From contig NW_006768801.1 in the NCBI RefSeq assembly GCF_000204055.1, positions 6,530 through 70,529 on the forward strand: a stretch of 64,000 bases of DNA, read 5' to 3'. The translations under genes and the position numbers were made by a program. A model generated the notes under the pieces. The model did no database searches. It was not told where the DNA came from and worked only from the letters and a program-made list of their open reading frames with translations. This document shows, in pieces, positions 1 through 11,072 of the stretch (positions are counted from its first letter, which is position 1; every line of letters begins with the position of its first letter). This stretch comes from Melampsora larici-populina 98AG31. Lineage: Eukaryota > Basidiomycota > Pucciniomycetes > Pucciniales > Melampsoraceae.

Positions 1-176
1 AATGATGGTCAACATATGAGATTCACACAAAACAGAATGATCTGTTCTACCTTTGTAAGAAACAAAAAGCAAGGAATTGAGCACAATTTTACAAAGAGAG
101 GAATATAGATATGAAAACCATAAAATCTTACTGATCAGAACAATACTTTGAATACTTAGAAAAATAACAACAACTG

Positions 177-845
177 TCACTTTTCAATACCCCAGGGTAT
201 GTGTCCTACACAGCCAATTGGAAACTTGGGTTTCTTGATCTCTTGTTTTGCAGTGATGTCAGATTTTGTTTTTCCTTTGGTCTCATCTCTTGACTGTACC
301 TTTTCCAAACCCCATGGTTTGTGTCCTACAAGGCCAATTGGGAAATTGGGTTCTGGAGTGTCTGCTTGCAAAGTATTTTGCTGATTTCTAGATGTCTGAG
401 ATTTCTTTGTCTGATGATTGAGATGTGCTTGATATCCTGGCAAAATTGACAATATCAGCTTCATCATTGACTGTTGAGAAACTTTAACATCCTCAGTGTC
501 CCATTGTCTCTCAATCTCAATACTGTTGTTGTTTCTGAAGGGTTCATTGCAGCTTGGGTGGTTCTAAAAGTACAGAATGGTCAGTACCAAGCAGTTCTGG
601 AATAGCCATGGGAGAAAACTGACCAAAATCCATTCCATCATACTGCCTGGGTGCTTGAAAAAAGTCTTGAAGCTATGTAAGAGATAAAGGCCACAATCAA
701 TGCCATTCTGCTGTTGTGCTATTGCTACAGTTTCAACAGGAACAGATCCAATGGTTGTTTGTGGAATCTGATGTGATCAGCTTCAGTCTGATAAGATCTT
801 CCACCAGACAAAAAGTCAAAAACCAAGAGAACTGGACTCATATAT
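177..845 (-). pseudogene. Ulp1/SENP-like cysteine protease (C48) C-terminal fragment, decayed
   Basis: Read on the minus strand, about 845 to 560 encodes pieces of a Ulp1-type deSUMOylating cysteine protease. A segment PVLLVFDFLSGG carries the Asp region, and a segment ending QQQNGIDCGLYLLHSF carries the Gln and the catalytic Cys (DCG). The pieces lie in different frames: one shift near 740 and another at a run of six T near 640. Downstream comes a tail (GMDFGQFSPMAIPELLG, then the open frame 467-177). That tail contains two copies of a motif, FPIGLVGHKPWGLEK and FPIGCVGHIPWGIEK, ending at a stop at 177. Ulp1-like proteases are common both as host genes and as transposon cargo in fungi. With the frames broken I treat it as a pseudogene. 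The protease assignment rests on the DCG block and its surroundings; the tail is unrecognised. Confidence 0.55.
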
Positions 846-1093
846 GATAATGATTAGTCTTTATCCCATGTACAATTTTTGAATGATGTGAACTTACTCA
901 TTGATACTACAGAGTGCTTTGTTTGACAAGTTTGAGTTTGAATCATCAGATACTAAAATCTTTGATGGGTTCATCACAATAATCAGTTACCAATGCAAAC
1001 TAATGAAGGTGTATATTTTAGAATTATGAGGCTTCCTCGCAAAAATCAACTTGGATTTACCATCTGAGGAGGCCGTTTTGGCTTGGATGGCTC

Positions 1094-1123
1094 AACCCGC
1101 CCAGAACGCAAGTCAGGCGGGTT
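1094..1123. repeat. Short inverted repeat AACCCGCC/GGCGGGTT
   Basis: AACCCGCC (1094-1101) is followed by its exact complement GGCGGGTT (1116-1123), giving an 8-bp stem with a 14-nt loop in otherwise AT-rich DNA. Purpose unknown; it sits some 270 bp before the GC-rich island. Confidence 0.5.
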
Positions 1124-1364
1124 AGGTACACAAACTCACAAAATTAACGCTCAACCATACTAACGATTCTTTGGAATGATTTGATGATTAATCTTGACCA
1201 TGAATGGTTTACAAAGAAGGGATATGAAGATACACGTGAATTTACAAAAGGAAAATGGATGGAGTACATGATGATCTTCAAAATTGTGTTTCTTCCTCTT
1301 CACCTCTTTTTTGAAAACAAATATATATGTGACCTCCCATCCTTGATACTGTGCCTGTGCTGAG

Positions 1365-1750
1365 CCCGTGTCAACCTTTGTTGACTGCGTCGGCATGACC
1401 GAGCGTGTGCGTGTGCGTCCGGTGGGAATGCTTCACCCCCCGGCCTCGGCGGAGTAGCGTGGCTGGGTTGCGCTATCTGACGTGGGTTGGTTCTAAACCG
1501 CGGCATGATCGCCTGCCCCTCAGTCGTCCCAAAGCAGAATGAAGGTGCTCGCAAGGCGCCTGGCGGACCGCCAGTTGTCCGCGGGCTACATTGCCTGCCA
1601 GCCAATGGCTCAGTGGGCGAGATCAATGCCGCCCTCCACTGCAGGCAAACAGACCGTCTCCAGCCTGGCTGGTTTTGCGGCCTTCGGTCGGTCATGGGGC
1701 TCCTGTGGTATAGGCTTTCGGCTTTCACATTTGGGCTTTCAGCTTTGACC
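1365..1750. other. GC-rich island
   Basis: Base composition changes abruptly to GC-rich for about 390 bp inside AT-rich sequence. Overlapping open frames exist on both strands (minus 1728-1300, plus 1487-1753), none with a recognisable domain. The segment ends in a degenerate GGCTTTC-type repeat (1711-1745). It may be a transposon fragment or transferred DNA; I cannot tell which. From 1751 to 3810 I see only AT-rich sequence without coding potential. Confidence 0.4.
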
Positions 1751-3813
1751 TAAAGGATTTAAGCCTTCAACTTTCAATTATATACTGCAAGCAAACTTTA
1801 AACCGGTTGTTGTATCTATCTAAGAATATACATATATTTACCAAGGTTAAAGCAAAGCCACAGAAGTACAAAAGCTCAGGTCTTAGGGAAGGTTCTTTCT
1901 TAATTTATATTAAAGGTATAGATAGCTGTTTTGAAAACAAATCTCACTAGTATTATTTTTGATTTTTTTTCATATCAACTGTCAATTGATATACCACCCA
2001 TCTAGGTTATTTAGTCTGATTGGGATCAGAAATGGACCTCATGCAGACTGAAGCTTTCACATCATGGGTTGAAGCTGGCTTCGGGAATGCAATATGATTC
2101 AAGCCCAAGCCATATCATCAGCCATTTCAATACTTTTTCCACCAGATTGAAACGGATATGAAAATAAAAAATAAAAAATAAAAACATCCATATTTGTTTT
2201 CAAAAAGCTGTATTAAAGATTCTTTTGGAAAGGTTTTCATGATATAAACGGATATAGAAAATAAGACAAAAAAAGAATTTGAACTTTAATTTTGGATTAA
2301 TCAAAGCTTGAATCCAATGGTGAACCAGTAGGCCTATAAATAAATACAATCCTTTTCTCTTTGAACTAGATTTATTGGTAAGGAATTGGTATTGACAAAT
2401 GCTTCTTATCCATTATTCTTTGTATTCTCTAGGTGTATTCCAACTCAATCCATCAATTAATCTATTCCAATGGAAGCAGTAAGATAATTTTCTTACTATT
2501 TATAAGCAATAGGATTACTTATCATCAATAATCTTTCTAAATTCCCTCTATCTTATAAGAAATACTCTGTGGCATCAATATTTTTGTTAGTATAAGGATA
2601 CTGCGGTATAGTTAAAAAGTGCTTCAATATATTAATTCCTCCCTCTCTTCTTCTACGTTTTTAGGTTGAGTCCAACAATGGTTTCTGTATGGTTTGATGT
2701 CAAACATCTCAATTGCTTTTCCAACATATAAAAAGATGATCCATGTCGGAAGACAAAAAAAAGTATCCTCTCAAGACTCCAAAATCGGGATTTTGGGTTA
2801 ATGCTAGACTGAGAAGTATCAAGTAGGTTTCACATTCCCTGTTCTCCCTGTTGAAGTCCATAGACTTTTATCTACCTATAACTAAAAAAATTCCTTGCTA
2901 ATTCTAAAGTTATCCATGAAGGTTTTTTTGGTAAGTCCTTTTATCGAAATATAGATAACATGGAAGACATATCCTTACTGAATATATTACTATGTTCTTA
3001 GTCTATTATCAAATAAAAGGTCATTACTCTTACATTTATTTTTATATCATTTCAACTTCTCTATGCCATCTCATTTGAATTATAATCTTAAAAACTATGA
3101 CTTCAATACTTGATTATACAATAAGTTCCTTTCATCACATATACATCAGAATCACCAGAAAAAATCATTTCATTATACTGAAATCTATATTTTCAAGTCT
3201 TCATTAGCTCTAGTAATCATCTTAATCATATAGTTCGTTGGCCTTTAATCATTATTTCATTCAAGTTCTTTGCTTTCTAACGTAGCTCAGAAATTACTCT
3301 CTTACCTATCATGATGGTTTGAGAACTTTTCTCTAGTCATTGAATTACTCTTTGAATTTTTGATTTATATAGGAAAATTCATACCTGAAGTTTTTTAAAG
3401 GAATATGTATATATATATTGTGAAATTTATCCTTTGAAATTCCTAAGTGAAAAATTTACATGGTCAATGATTCTGATCTCCATGATGGCTGTAAACTATA
3501 ACGACGGCAAGAGTTGTCTAAAAAGTACCCAATATATTTTGTGCTTCATCCTCCTAGTCCTTCAAACTTTAATTATTCTACAAAAAAAATTATAACATAC
3601 TTTGTTGATAGTGCTTTCTCATACTTTTTGAATGGTTTCAAGATTATAAGTAGTATTTTGATACAGGTAGAGATCAAAATTTTTAGCTTTCTCTAACTTG
3701 AACCATGTTATTGGATCCAAGCCTTTCACACAAATTTCAAATTAAACTTATTGAGCTATACCAAGATGGACAAATCCAAGCTGTAGATCGGAAAGGCCAT
3801 TGTATCAAGGATC

Positions 3814-3957
3814 AAGAAAAAAAAAAGAAGAAAAAAAGAAAAAAAAGACAGAAAAAAGAAGAAAAAAGAAAGAAAAAAAAAAGAAAGAAAAAAGAAAGAA
3901 AAAAGAAAAAAAAATGAAAAAAAAATGAAAAAAAAGAAAAAAAAAGAAAAAAAAGAA
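3814..3957. repeat. Polypurine (A/G) microsatellite tract
   Basis: About 144 bases of almost pure A and G on the plus strand (runs of A broken by single G, two T in the whole tract). Open frames of Lys/Arg or Phe/Ser across it are composition artefacts. 3958-4603 contains no gene I can support. Confidence 0.9.
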
Positions 3958-4603
3958 TCATTGGTACGTGTATTGATCAATGGGAATGGTTCAAATGCGG
4001 ATTGGGTAATGTAGTAACCGGGTCACAGGACTCCATCATCTCCTCTCAGACAAAGTTCATCATTATCCTATATCAAAGGTGATATGAGCATATGATGTCA
4101 GAGATGGTGATAGGATGTCTAGGAGTTGCAATGAAGAATGCAATGTCCCTAGTTTTCCAAATCATCATTATCAGAATTTCTCCTCTCTCAAAAATTTGAA
4201 AGAAATTCATCATCATCATCCTGATTTTGTTTTCTCTCTACATGGTTACAAAAAACAAATTCTTCAGAGATAAAATTTGTTACCTCCCACCCGCCCAAGC
4301 TAAGTCGTAAAAGTAAATCCGTATAGTGTTCAGATTATGTATTCCATAGTTATATAAGTGTCTAAAAACAAATGTTCACAAGTTATGCCTGTATAGCTAT
4401 AGAATCACTCCAATTGGTACAGCGGGGCTGGTGCGTCAGACGCAAAAACCACCCACAGAACTCCATTTCATCTCAGTTTCACTTGTTCTGAGATGGATTT
4501 TTTTGTCAAGTCATGCTTCATCAAGGTATGCTAATCAAGGATGCCTTTGTGGCGGTTTAACATAGAGCATGATACAGAAGTATCCAGATCCAAGACCCAT
4601 TCC

Positions 4604-4792
4604 AAAAAAAGGGGAAAAAAAAGAAAAGAAGAAAAAAACAGAAAATAAAAGAAAAAAAAAGAAAAGAAAAAAAAGAAAAAAGAAAAGGAAAGGAAAGAGA
4701 AAAAAGCAAAGAAAAAAAGGAAAGTAAAAGAAAAGAAAAGAAAAAAAAAAGAAAAAAAAAAGAAAAAAAGAAAAAAAAAGAAGAAAAAAGAG
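4604..4792. repeat. Second polypurine (A/G) tract
   Basis: About 189 bases of A/G on the plus strand with only isolated C interruptions. Same purine strand as the tract at 3814-3957, roughly 650 bp away. Confidence 0.9.
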
Positions 4793-4974
4793 TAGTCACC
4801 TCTTGAGTATCCTTTTAAGGTATAAAATGATTGTGGAATGTTATATCTTCATGAATCTATTTTATTGTATTTCATTAGAATAGTCATATCTAAAAATACA
4901 TATCAATACTTCTCATGCAATATCTCACTTGATTAAAGACCATATAATGAAATATCTTGTGTACCTTCTATTCT

Positions 4975-5195
4975 TCTTCTACATAATCCTGTATCAGACG
5001 ACCAAAGAAGATTACAGAAGATTGAAGCCAATCGAAGAATACTAAGGAACAATGAAGCTGATCCAAGAATATTGAAGAAGGGTGAAGCCAATCCAAGAAT
5101 ATCAAAGAAGATTGAAGACAATCAAAGAAGGATGAAGAAGAGTGAAGATAATCAAATAAGGATGAAGAAGAGTGAAGACAATCAAGGAAGCTCAG
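4975..5195. repeat. 33-bp minisatellite, about 6-7 units
   Basis: Degenerate tandem repeat whose last two full units are nearly identical (core AGGATGAAGAAGAGTGAAGA). The 33-bp period keeps a minus-strand frame open (5219-4968), which would read as an 11-residue repeat of the type FLD-W/C/Y-LHSSSS. Whether it is translated is unknown; purine richness on one strand alone could explain the open frame. Confidence 0.75.
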
Positions 5196-5349
5196 CGTAG
5201 TGTAGGTTTTGTTGAACAAGTGGATGGGTGGAGACTATGACAAAAGTTGGAAGAATGACTCAGATGATTGGTGATGGTGTGTGGGTTGTGTGATTGGATG
5301 AGAGGTAGAGAGGTGGTTTGTACAATTTTCATCATCTAATGTGAAGTTT

Positions 5350-5955
5350 TCATGTTTGGGGGCTTTGTTTATGGTTTGTTGATTGTTGTTTTTTGATTAT
5401 CAACACTTGCTTTTTGTTTTTTGACTTTTGTTTTTTCAATCTCTGAAATTTGATTTCCTCTTTTGTGGTTTTCCTGGTACTTTTTGTGTTAATGCAACAA
5501 TGGGGTGACAAATGTTGAATTTCAAGCTGTAAATCTATTGAAATTTGGGCTGTAACCTGGTCTGAAAGGGGTTTCTGCCATGGTTTTGACTCCAGTACGG
5601 GGGTTTTTGCCCTGTATTTGAGCATTTTCTGTAGTTTTGTCTTCAGTATCTGAATTTCGCACCCGGGAATTGTGATTTTCGTTTTTTGATTTTTGCACTG
5701 TCACCTTGACACCTCTCGCATTCCATGAGTATCTGTGCTAAAGGAAAGAGGTAACAGGTGACCATGTGATTCAGACAGAGTAGCCCGAATATTATGAGTT
5801 GTTTTCTCTTCAGGTTGTACCATAACAGGAAGGGGTTCAGCTTGCGGAGTATTGATGGTAGTTGAAGGTTGTGCTGGACCAGATGATTGTGAGGATAACT
5901 GTACTTCTTTAAAATTCAGGGTGATTGGTGAGAAGGTAAGAGCATCTATAGACAT
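5350..5955 (-). CDS. Hypothetical exon(s), Ser/Thr/Gln-rich, no recognised domain
   Basis: A minus-strand frame 5955-5701 (84 codons, starts MSIDALTFSP) has a coding-like composition. It meets a second open frame (5704-5522) and a third (5625-5350, Lys-rich end) in shifted registers. No domain is recognisable. The frames could be exons of one gene or relics of a broken one. Nothing around it hints at function, and 5956-6600 is AT-rich with no supported gene. Confidence 0.25.
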
Positions 5956-6606
5956 CTCAAAAGAAGACTTGGCCTATCTTCCAGAGTAAGGTTTGTTCCT
6001 CAAACCCCACCTTTGTAATGGTCTCAATGTGAAATGGAAGAGAGCATTGGGCTTGGCTGTGAGCCTTGGACTTAGCTCAATTAAATCCTCAGTGAACAAG
6101 CTATTTGGGTGCTCAGTATATAAAATGAGATGAAGCTGTGTAGCCTAATAGGCCAAAAAGCAGCCAAAGTGTTGGATTTTGTTCTGTATTTTTTATCTGC
6201 TACCAAAAGCCATATGTATCTTATCAAAACATATTTTGTTTTAAAGACATTTTTTTTATTTCCATTATCATTACAATCTTACATCATTTCATTTTGTTCT
6301 CTTTTTGTAGTTTCATGACGTCATTTCATTATAGTGTTTTCTTTTGCTTTAAAACCTGAACCTGTTACAGTTTTTTCTTTTCTTTTCTTCCTTATTCATC
6401 AGACTGTATCCATCTCAATCTTACTATAAGATTTCTTTTGATTTTCTCTTTCTATCTTGTACTAAGATTGATTTCTGCTTTGGCTTCAGTCCAACAGGTT
6501 ATGAGCACCTAATCTCAATTTTTTTTACTTGATTGAAGTATTCTTTCATTTCAAACCTTTGTATGGTATCATTGTCTGTTCAGTCATCCTCAAATCCAAA
6601 TCCGAA

Positions 6607-6621
6607 TAACCCTAACCCTAA
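6607..6621. repeat. Interstitial telomeric repeat (CCCTAA), copy 1
   Basis: Two and a half perfect CCCTAA units far from any chromosome end. CCCTAA/TTAGGG is the usual fungal telomere repeat. A second run lies 240 bp downstream. Confidence 0.75.
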
Positions 6622-6794
6622 GGTTTTGACTCCTCCTATCAACATTGAGGACCCGTTCTGTGTTGGCTCTCAATGGGGTCCTTTGGCTTTGCCTACATTG
6701 GCTGTCGTGGGTCTAACTCTTTTATACTATACATGCCCCATGCCCTCATGCACCCATGCACCTATGACCCCACCATGCACAGCCAGGCATGCCC

Positions 6795-7867
6795 CTAAGT
6801 GCATGCACCAATATGCGCGGTGCATGCACTTTCAACCCTGATCCTGGGACTACCTTGTAACCCTAACCCTAACCCAGAAAAGAGTGGGGGAGATAAGCAA
6901 AATGGGATAGAAGGAGGAGGAATGGATGTGGTGTCTGATTGAGAAACTTGACCAATAGTATCATCTTCCAGAGTTAAATCCATCTTGAGTTGGTTTGTTG
7001 CAGTATTCTGTACATGTTCATTCTGATCAATATCCATAGCTGAATATGTATGACTTTCAACAAGATCATGATCAGTATAAAAGTTCATTGAAACATTTGG
7101 ATTATCTAATTCATGTTGTGTGTGAGTTTCAAAATTGATGATATCATCAAATTGTAATTCTTGATCAGATTGTGATTGGTATTGATCAACTTCTGATTGA
7201 TGTGGATAATTGGCCTTCTGATCTTGAAAGTATTTAAAGAGACACCCTACTGAATTTTCATCAAGTTCATGATTAACTTCATTATTCTTAGCATAATTAT
7301 AAGTTCTATTTGTGGTTTTGCTCATGTTGTTTTCTTCCAGTATAGCATTGGAAGGTCCTTCCATCTGGTCAAGTGCATTGAGAATAAGATGAATGTTTGA
7401 ATTACTAGCATTGGAAATTATTTTCTGCTTCTTGTCTTTCCTTTGAATACTATGATTATCATCACTATCTCCTAAAGATTCTATTGTCTTCCTCTTTCCC
7501 TTTATTTTATCCACCTTTGGTAATTTTTCTTCTTCTTCTAAACCCTCCTTAGCCTCACTCTTTGTTTTATGCACCACTTGTTGCTCTAAATCATTGATTT
7601 CACCTTGATATGCATGTTGATGACCCTCAGGATAAGCTGTTCATAAGTATCAAAATATATCAGTGATAAATCAGCAAAGCAAACTGAAAGAGATAGAGAC
7701 TCACGAGTATCAGAAGCCCACCATTTAGACTTATTGTTCTTGCAAGGACCACATGACATGTAAACTGTTTCACGCTTACAGTTTGAAGCAGCCTCTTCAA
7801 GATCAGAATTCTTGTTCAAACATTTCTTACAAATAAAATGACATGGTGTATCATATGTTACTCTCAT
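6795..7867 (-). CDS. Two-exon hypothetical protein with N-terminal Cys cluster and acidic/basic linker
   Basis: Exon 1 is 7867-7705 and exon 2 is 7636-6795, separated by a 68-nt intron (7704-7637) that begins GTGAG and ends ACAG. Splicing gives an uninterrupted frame of 334 residues. The N-terminus (MRVTYDTPCHFICKKC) has CxxxCxxC, followed by a single Cys and CGPC, so a zinc-binding N-terminal domain is likely. The middle is Lys/Glu-rich and Asn/Asp/Gln-rich, with a basic stretch that could be a nuclear localisation signal. The C-terminus reads GLGLGL because the frame crosses a telomeric repeat (6858-6875), then ends in DNA that looks non-genic. I do not recognise the family. The start is the first ATG of an open frame that runs into the splice donor. 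This is the best intact gene in the first 25 kb. Confidence 0.6.
6858..6875. repeat. Interstitial telomeric repeat (CCCTAA)3, inside a reading frame
   Basis: Three perfect telomeric units in tandem, inside the last exon of the minus-strand gene at 6795-7867, where they encode alternating Gly-Leu. They are preceded by a stretch rich in ATGCAC/CATGCA repeats (6733-6830). Confidence 0.85.
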
Positions 7868-9082
7868 GATTCAATCTAAAATATCAACTTGTGAATAAAT
7901 TTCAATTTGTTATCTTATGAATTTGTATACCAGTGATCTTTGATTATGATTATATTTATTAAAATTGAATTTGATAAATGTCTCTCTATTTTTGATAGTC
8001 TTGAAATGAATTTTGAAATGTGTAGCTTTGAATTTTTGGTTTTGAATTGATATAAAATTAAAATGTTTTTTGGTTTTGAAATGATTTCTACTTATGATTT
8101 GAAATTATATTTTAATATTTGATGTAATGAAGAAAATTCATTAGTTTAAATTTTGTTCAAAAGGTTTTCTTAATGAAATGAAAATGATCTAATTTCTGTA
8201 CTTACTTCTTGACCAATTAAGGGATTGATATGATTTTGATTTTAATTTTTATCTTTTTGATTTCTTTGAAGTTGTAAATTGCAAATTGATTTTGAATGCG
8301 TTTTAAAAATTGAAGTATATTTTTGGTTTTCAAAATCCAAAAGCTATTTCACAGTTTGAAAATGAAGTTAATGAAAGTATACGCATTTGTTGGCTGTTCA
8401 CCTCATAAACTGATCCCAATCTTCTTATCCACTATGAAACCTGAATCTTCATCAGAACCAGCATCTCCCTCGAAACACAATCCATAGCAACTGGGGTCCA
8501 TAAAAAGGTATGGATTTCAAGGGAGTCAACTGTATGCAGATCAATCCACCAGAAACATCCAGCTCACAATTCATGCACAAGTGCCACAATCAATGGCAAA
8601 CATTTAAATCAGTGATTTCAATGCACCCAAAATCACCCAAACCTACCCAAACTCACAATGACATGCATCTCCACTGCTCCGTGCTTCAGAATATGGTTCC
8701 GACATGCTCATACTTTATACCCGCCAATTAAGCCTCCAACATGAGCAACACATGTGATCATTATATTTGGTACACGCCAAACAATTTCACCAGGCATGTG
8801 CCCTAGATCCTTGACCTCTCAGACCCAAATCTAGAAAGGACTTCATTATATCATCCTTTTTATCATTGATCAATTACCAATTTTCAAATACATTCACAAT
8901 CTACTTGGTTCACTTCTTCAAGTATTCTTTTAACCTCTCAGACCCAAATCTAGAAAGGACTTTGTCATATCATCCTTTTTATTGCTGATTGATTACCAAT
9001 TTTCAATTAGATTCAAAATCTACTTGGTTCACCTCTTCAACTACCACAACTCAATCTCATCATTCATCTTCAACAAGCCATC
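7868..9082. other. AT-rich intergenic sequence with a local direct repeat
   Basis: No supported gene. At 8812-8917 and 8932-9036 there is a direct repeat of about 100 bp that starts with ACCTCTCAGACCCAAATC and ends in TTCACYTCTTCAA; the copies differ at several positions. Confidence 0.6.
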
Positions 9083-9675
9083 TTGAATTCTCCGAGTACT
9101 TTGATGAATAATTCAAATCAGCTATTTACTGAACCTCAGTCTAGCCATATCCAAACAAAAAAATACTCAGTTTTCTTCATTGGCATACCATATGACACTG
9201 AGGAAGTCAATTTTCAGGCAGTTATAAGTCGACTTGGTTGTAAAGTAGAAATTCTAACATTTCCACCTTGAATTCCAGATAATCAAAGCCGGGTTGGGTG
9301 TCCTAAGTTTAAGAATCAGCAATTGGCAAATGAGTTTGTTCATCTTCATGCTCCTAAGCAACTTTGGAACTTCCAACCACCAACTTCAGAACACTCAATC
9401 AAGATTCAACATAGTCCAACCAATGGAAAATCTCCTATCACAATGTCAACAAATGATTGGAAGGACCATATTGTTGATACTCCATCTGAGATGATACTAT
9501 TGAGAGGCATAGATATGCATGCTACTGGAAAAGACATTGCTACTCATCTATCACAACCAGCTACTGGCTTTTTCTCCAACTCAATAGAAGTATAATACTA
9601 ATCAAGGATCAAACTTCACACGCTTCAATGTGGTTTGCCTTTGTGAAATACAATAGTGTGATGGTCTGTATCATT
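9083..9675 (+). pseudogene. RRM-domain (RNA-binding) protein fragment, two RRM-like segments, broken
   Basis: The frame contains KKYSVFFIGIPYDTEE, which resembles the first strand (RNP2) of an RNA recognition motif. After a TGA (9269-9271) the same frame continues and reaches EMILLRGIDMHATGKDIA, another RNP2-like strand. In a shifted frame, SMWFAFVKYNS then resembles RNP1. The order RNP2, about 50 residues, RNP1 is normal for an RRM. RRM proteins bind RNA in splicing or mRNA handling. The in-frame TGA would be a CGA arginine if it arose by C-to-T change, and a frame change is needed near 9597. I call it a pseudogene; an undetected short intron could account for the second break but not the TGA. 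Confidence 0.5.
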
Positions 9676-9995
9676 CTTTGCCATATCTGATGATAAGCCA
9701 GGATATTGACCTTTCATTTTATCCCCTGTAGGCCCCCAGGGTTGGTCTAGGGATCCTTAAGCTGTGTCATACATTGGCGTATCAGGCTGGATCTGGTAGA
9801 TTATCATTCACACATTGCCACATCAATGTATTGAATTCCCTTTCAGCGGTGCATCCTACATGCTGGGATCTAAATACTTATCTAGAAATTTGGAAGCCAG
9901 CTAGTAATACAACTTCTTCTGCATCACCTACCCATCTGGGCGGAGATTGGATCATGTGGGATTTGGACAAGACATCAAATTCCATGACCCCTTCT

Positions 9996-10350
9996 CTCAG
10001 CCACCATGCTGATGCTGATATGATTATTTTTTTCCTTTCCATATTTATTTATAATAATTTTGATTTTCTATAACTTGGCTAGATATGCATGAGGTCATCC
10101 CTCAACCAGCTACTGCACATGACCCTGCCAAACTTGCCGTTTGGCCACCATGCTGACCCAGGTGAGTTTTTCCTTTGTTTTTGTCCTCTCCATATCTATG
10201 TATAACAATTTTGATTCTATCCCCTCAATCAGCTACTGCACAGGATTCAAATAGAGCTTTCCCCTGGCAATCAAGCTGCCCCAGGTGAGTTTTTCCTTTC
10301 TTCTTTTTCCCTTTATGTCTATATACAATAATTTTGATTTACTACAACTT
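9996..10350 (+). repeat. Tandem exon/splice-donor units, about 120 bp each
   Basis: At least two and probably three tandem units. Each has an exon-like part starting near CAGCTACTGCACA, then CCCAGGTGAGTTTTTCC or CCCCAGGTGAGTTTTTCC (donors at 10163 and 10285, 122 bp apart), then an AT-rich part with an acceptor-like TTGG(G)TAG. The first unit (from about 9996) has lost the donor. This looks like tandem duplication of an exon with its flanking intron. Confidence 0.5.
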
Positions 10351-10354
10351 GGGT

Positions 10355-10576
10355 AGATATGAGTCTTGTCATGGATCCAAAAAATGTTACCCCTGAGCTG
10401 GTTCAAACACCTGATCCATGTGAAGACCTCTGAGGAATCGTTTTGTGCAAGGATGCTGTTAATTCAGGAGAAAACCCGTGTTGTATCAAAGCTCTTTGTT
10501 ATATATGTAATGTCCAGGCGGACACAGATAAAGCCATGTTCAAACATATCACATGTCCTTGCAATCAGGTGTAGTT
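10355..10576 (+). pseudogene. Cys-rich exon, possible zinc-binding segment, with in-frame TGA
   Basis: Following an acceptor-like GGGTAG, the frame starts MSLVMDPKNVTPELV and later contains CCIKALCYICNVQ and HITCPCNQ, a set of Cys/His spaced like a zinc-binding module. It ends at a candidate donor near 10577. A TGA at 10431-10433 breaks it. Family not recognised. Its position directly after the tandem exon units suggests it belongs to the same broken gene. Confidence 0.35.
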
Positions 10577-10937
10577 TCAGCTCCTTGCAAATCCACCAGT
10601 TAATCACTGGCTCTGACTCACTCCTGTCTCCTACTGAACCTTCCTTATTTCATATGTTTGATTATCTGGTATGTTTGACTTATCCATGAATGCAATAGGA
10701 CAACCTCTGAGATTCAGACAAGCTAGTTGAGCCTATCAAGCGCCAAGAATCAACCCTTTTGCAGAACTCCAATACCAATAAACGCAAGGCTACTTCAAGA
10801 TTTTACTATTTCAGTTCAACCTCACAAAGAGGATGTTCAATATACCTGTGGCCAAAGTAAGATTATATTTAATCACATCTACCTTTGCCTCCTTTAGAAA
10901 AGTAATCACTAATATCAACATTTTATTCAACTTTGTC

Positions 10938-11072
10938 AGATACTGGTATGAGCGGAGCCACCAAGGTAACTGGCTTCCATTCACACAAGAGGAAATGTTT
11001 ATCACCTTCAGAGAACACAACCCTGGAGAGGCCCCTTATGAAATATAATGAGCAACATCTCTCTGCACCATG
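10938..11072 (+). CDS. Exon-like segment, unknown product
   Basis: An open stretch beginning after CAG (frame DTGMSGATKVTGFHSHKRK) that ends near a GTAAGA-type donor at 11071. Composition is coding-like but no domain is visible. It could be a downstream exon of the broken gene at 9.1-10.6 kb. A further open stretch at about 11500-11645 (acidic then Lys-rich) may be another; neither has independent support. Confidence 0.25.

Noticed and set aside
3705..3980. Lys/Arg-rich and Phe-rich open frames
   Set aside because: They are artefacts of the polypurine tract.
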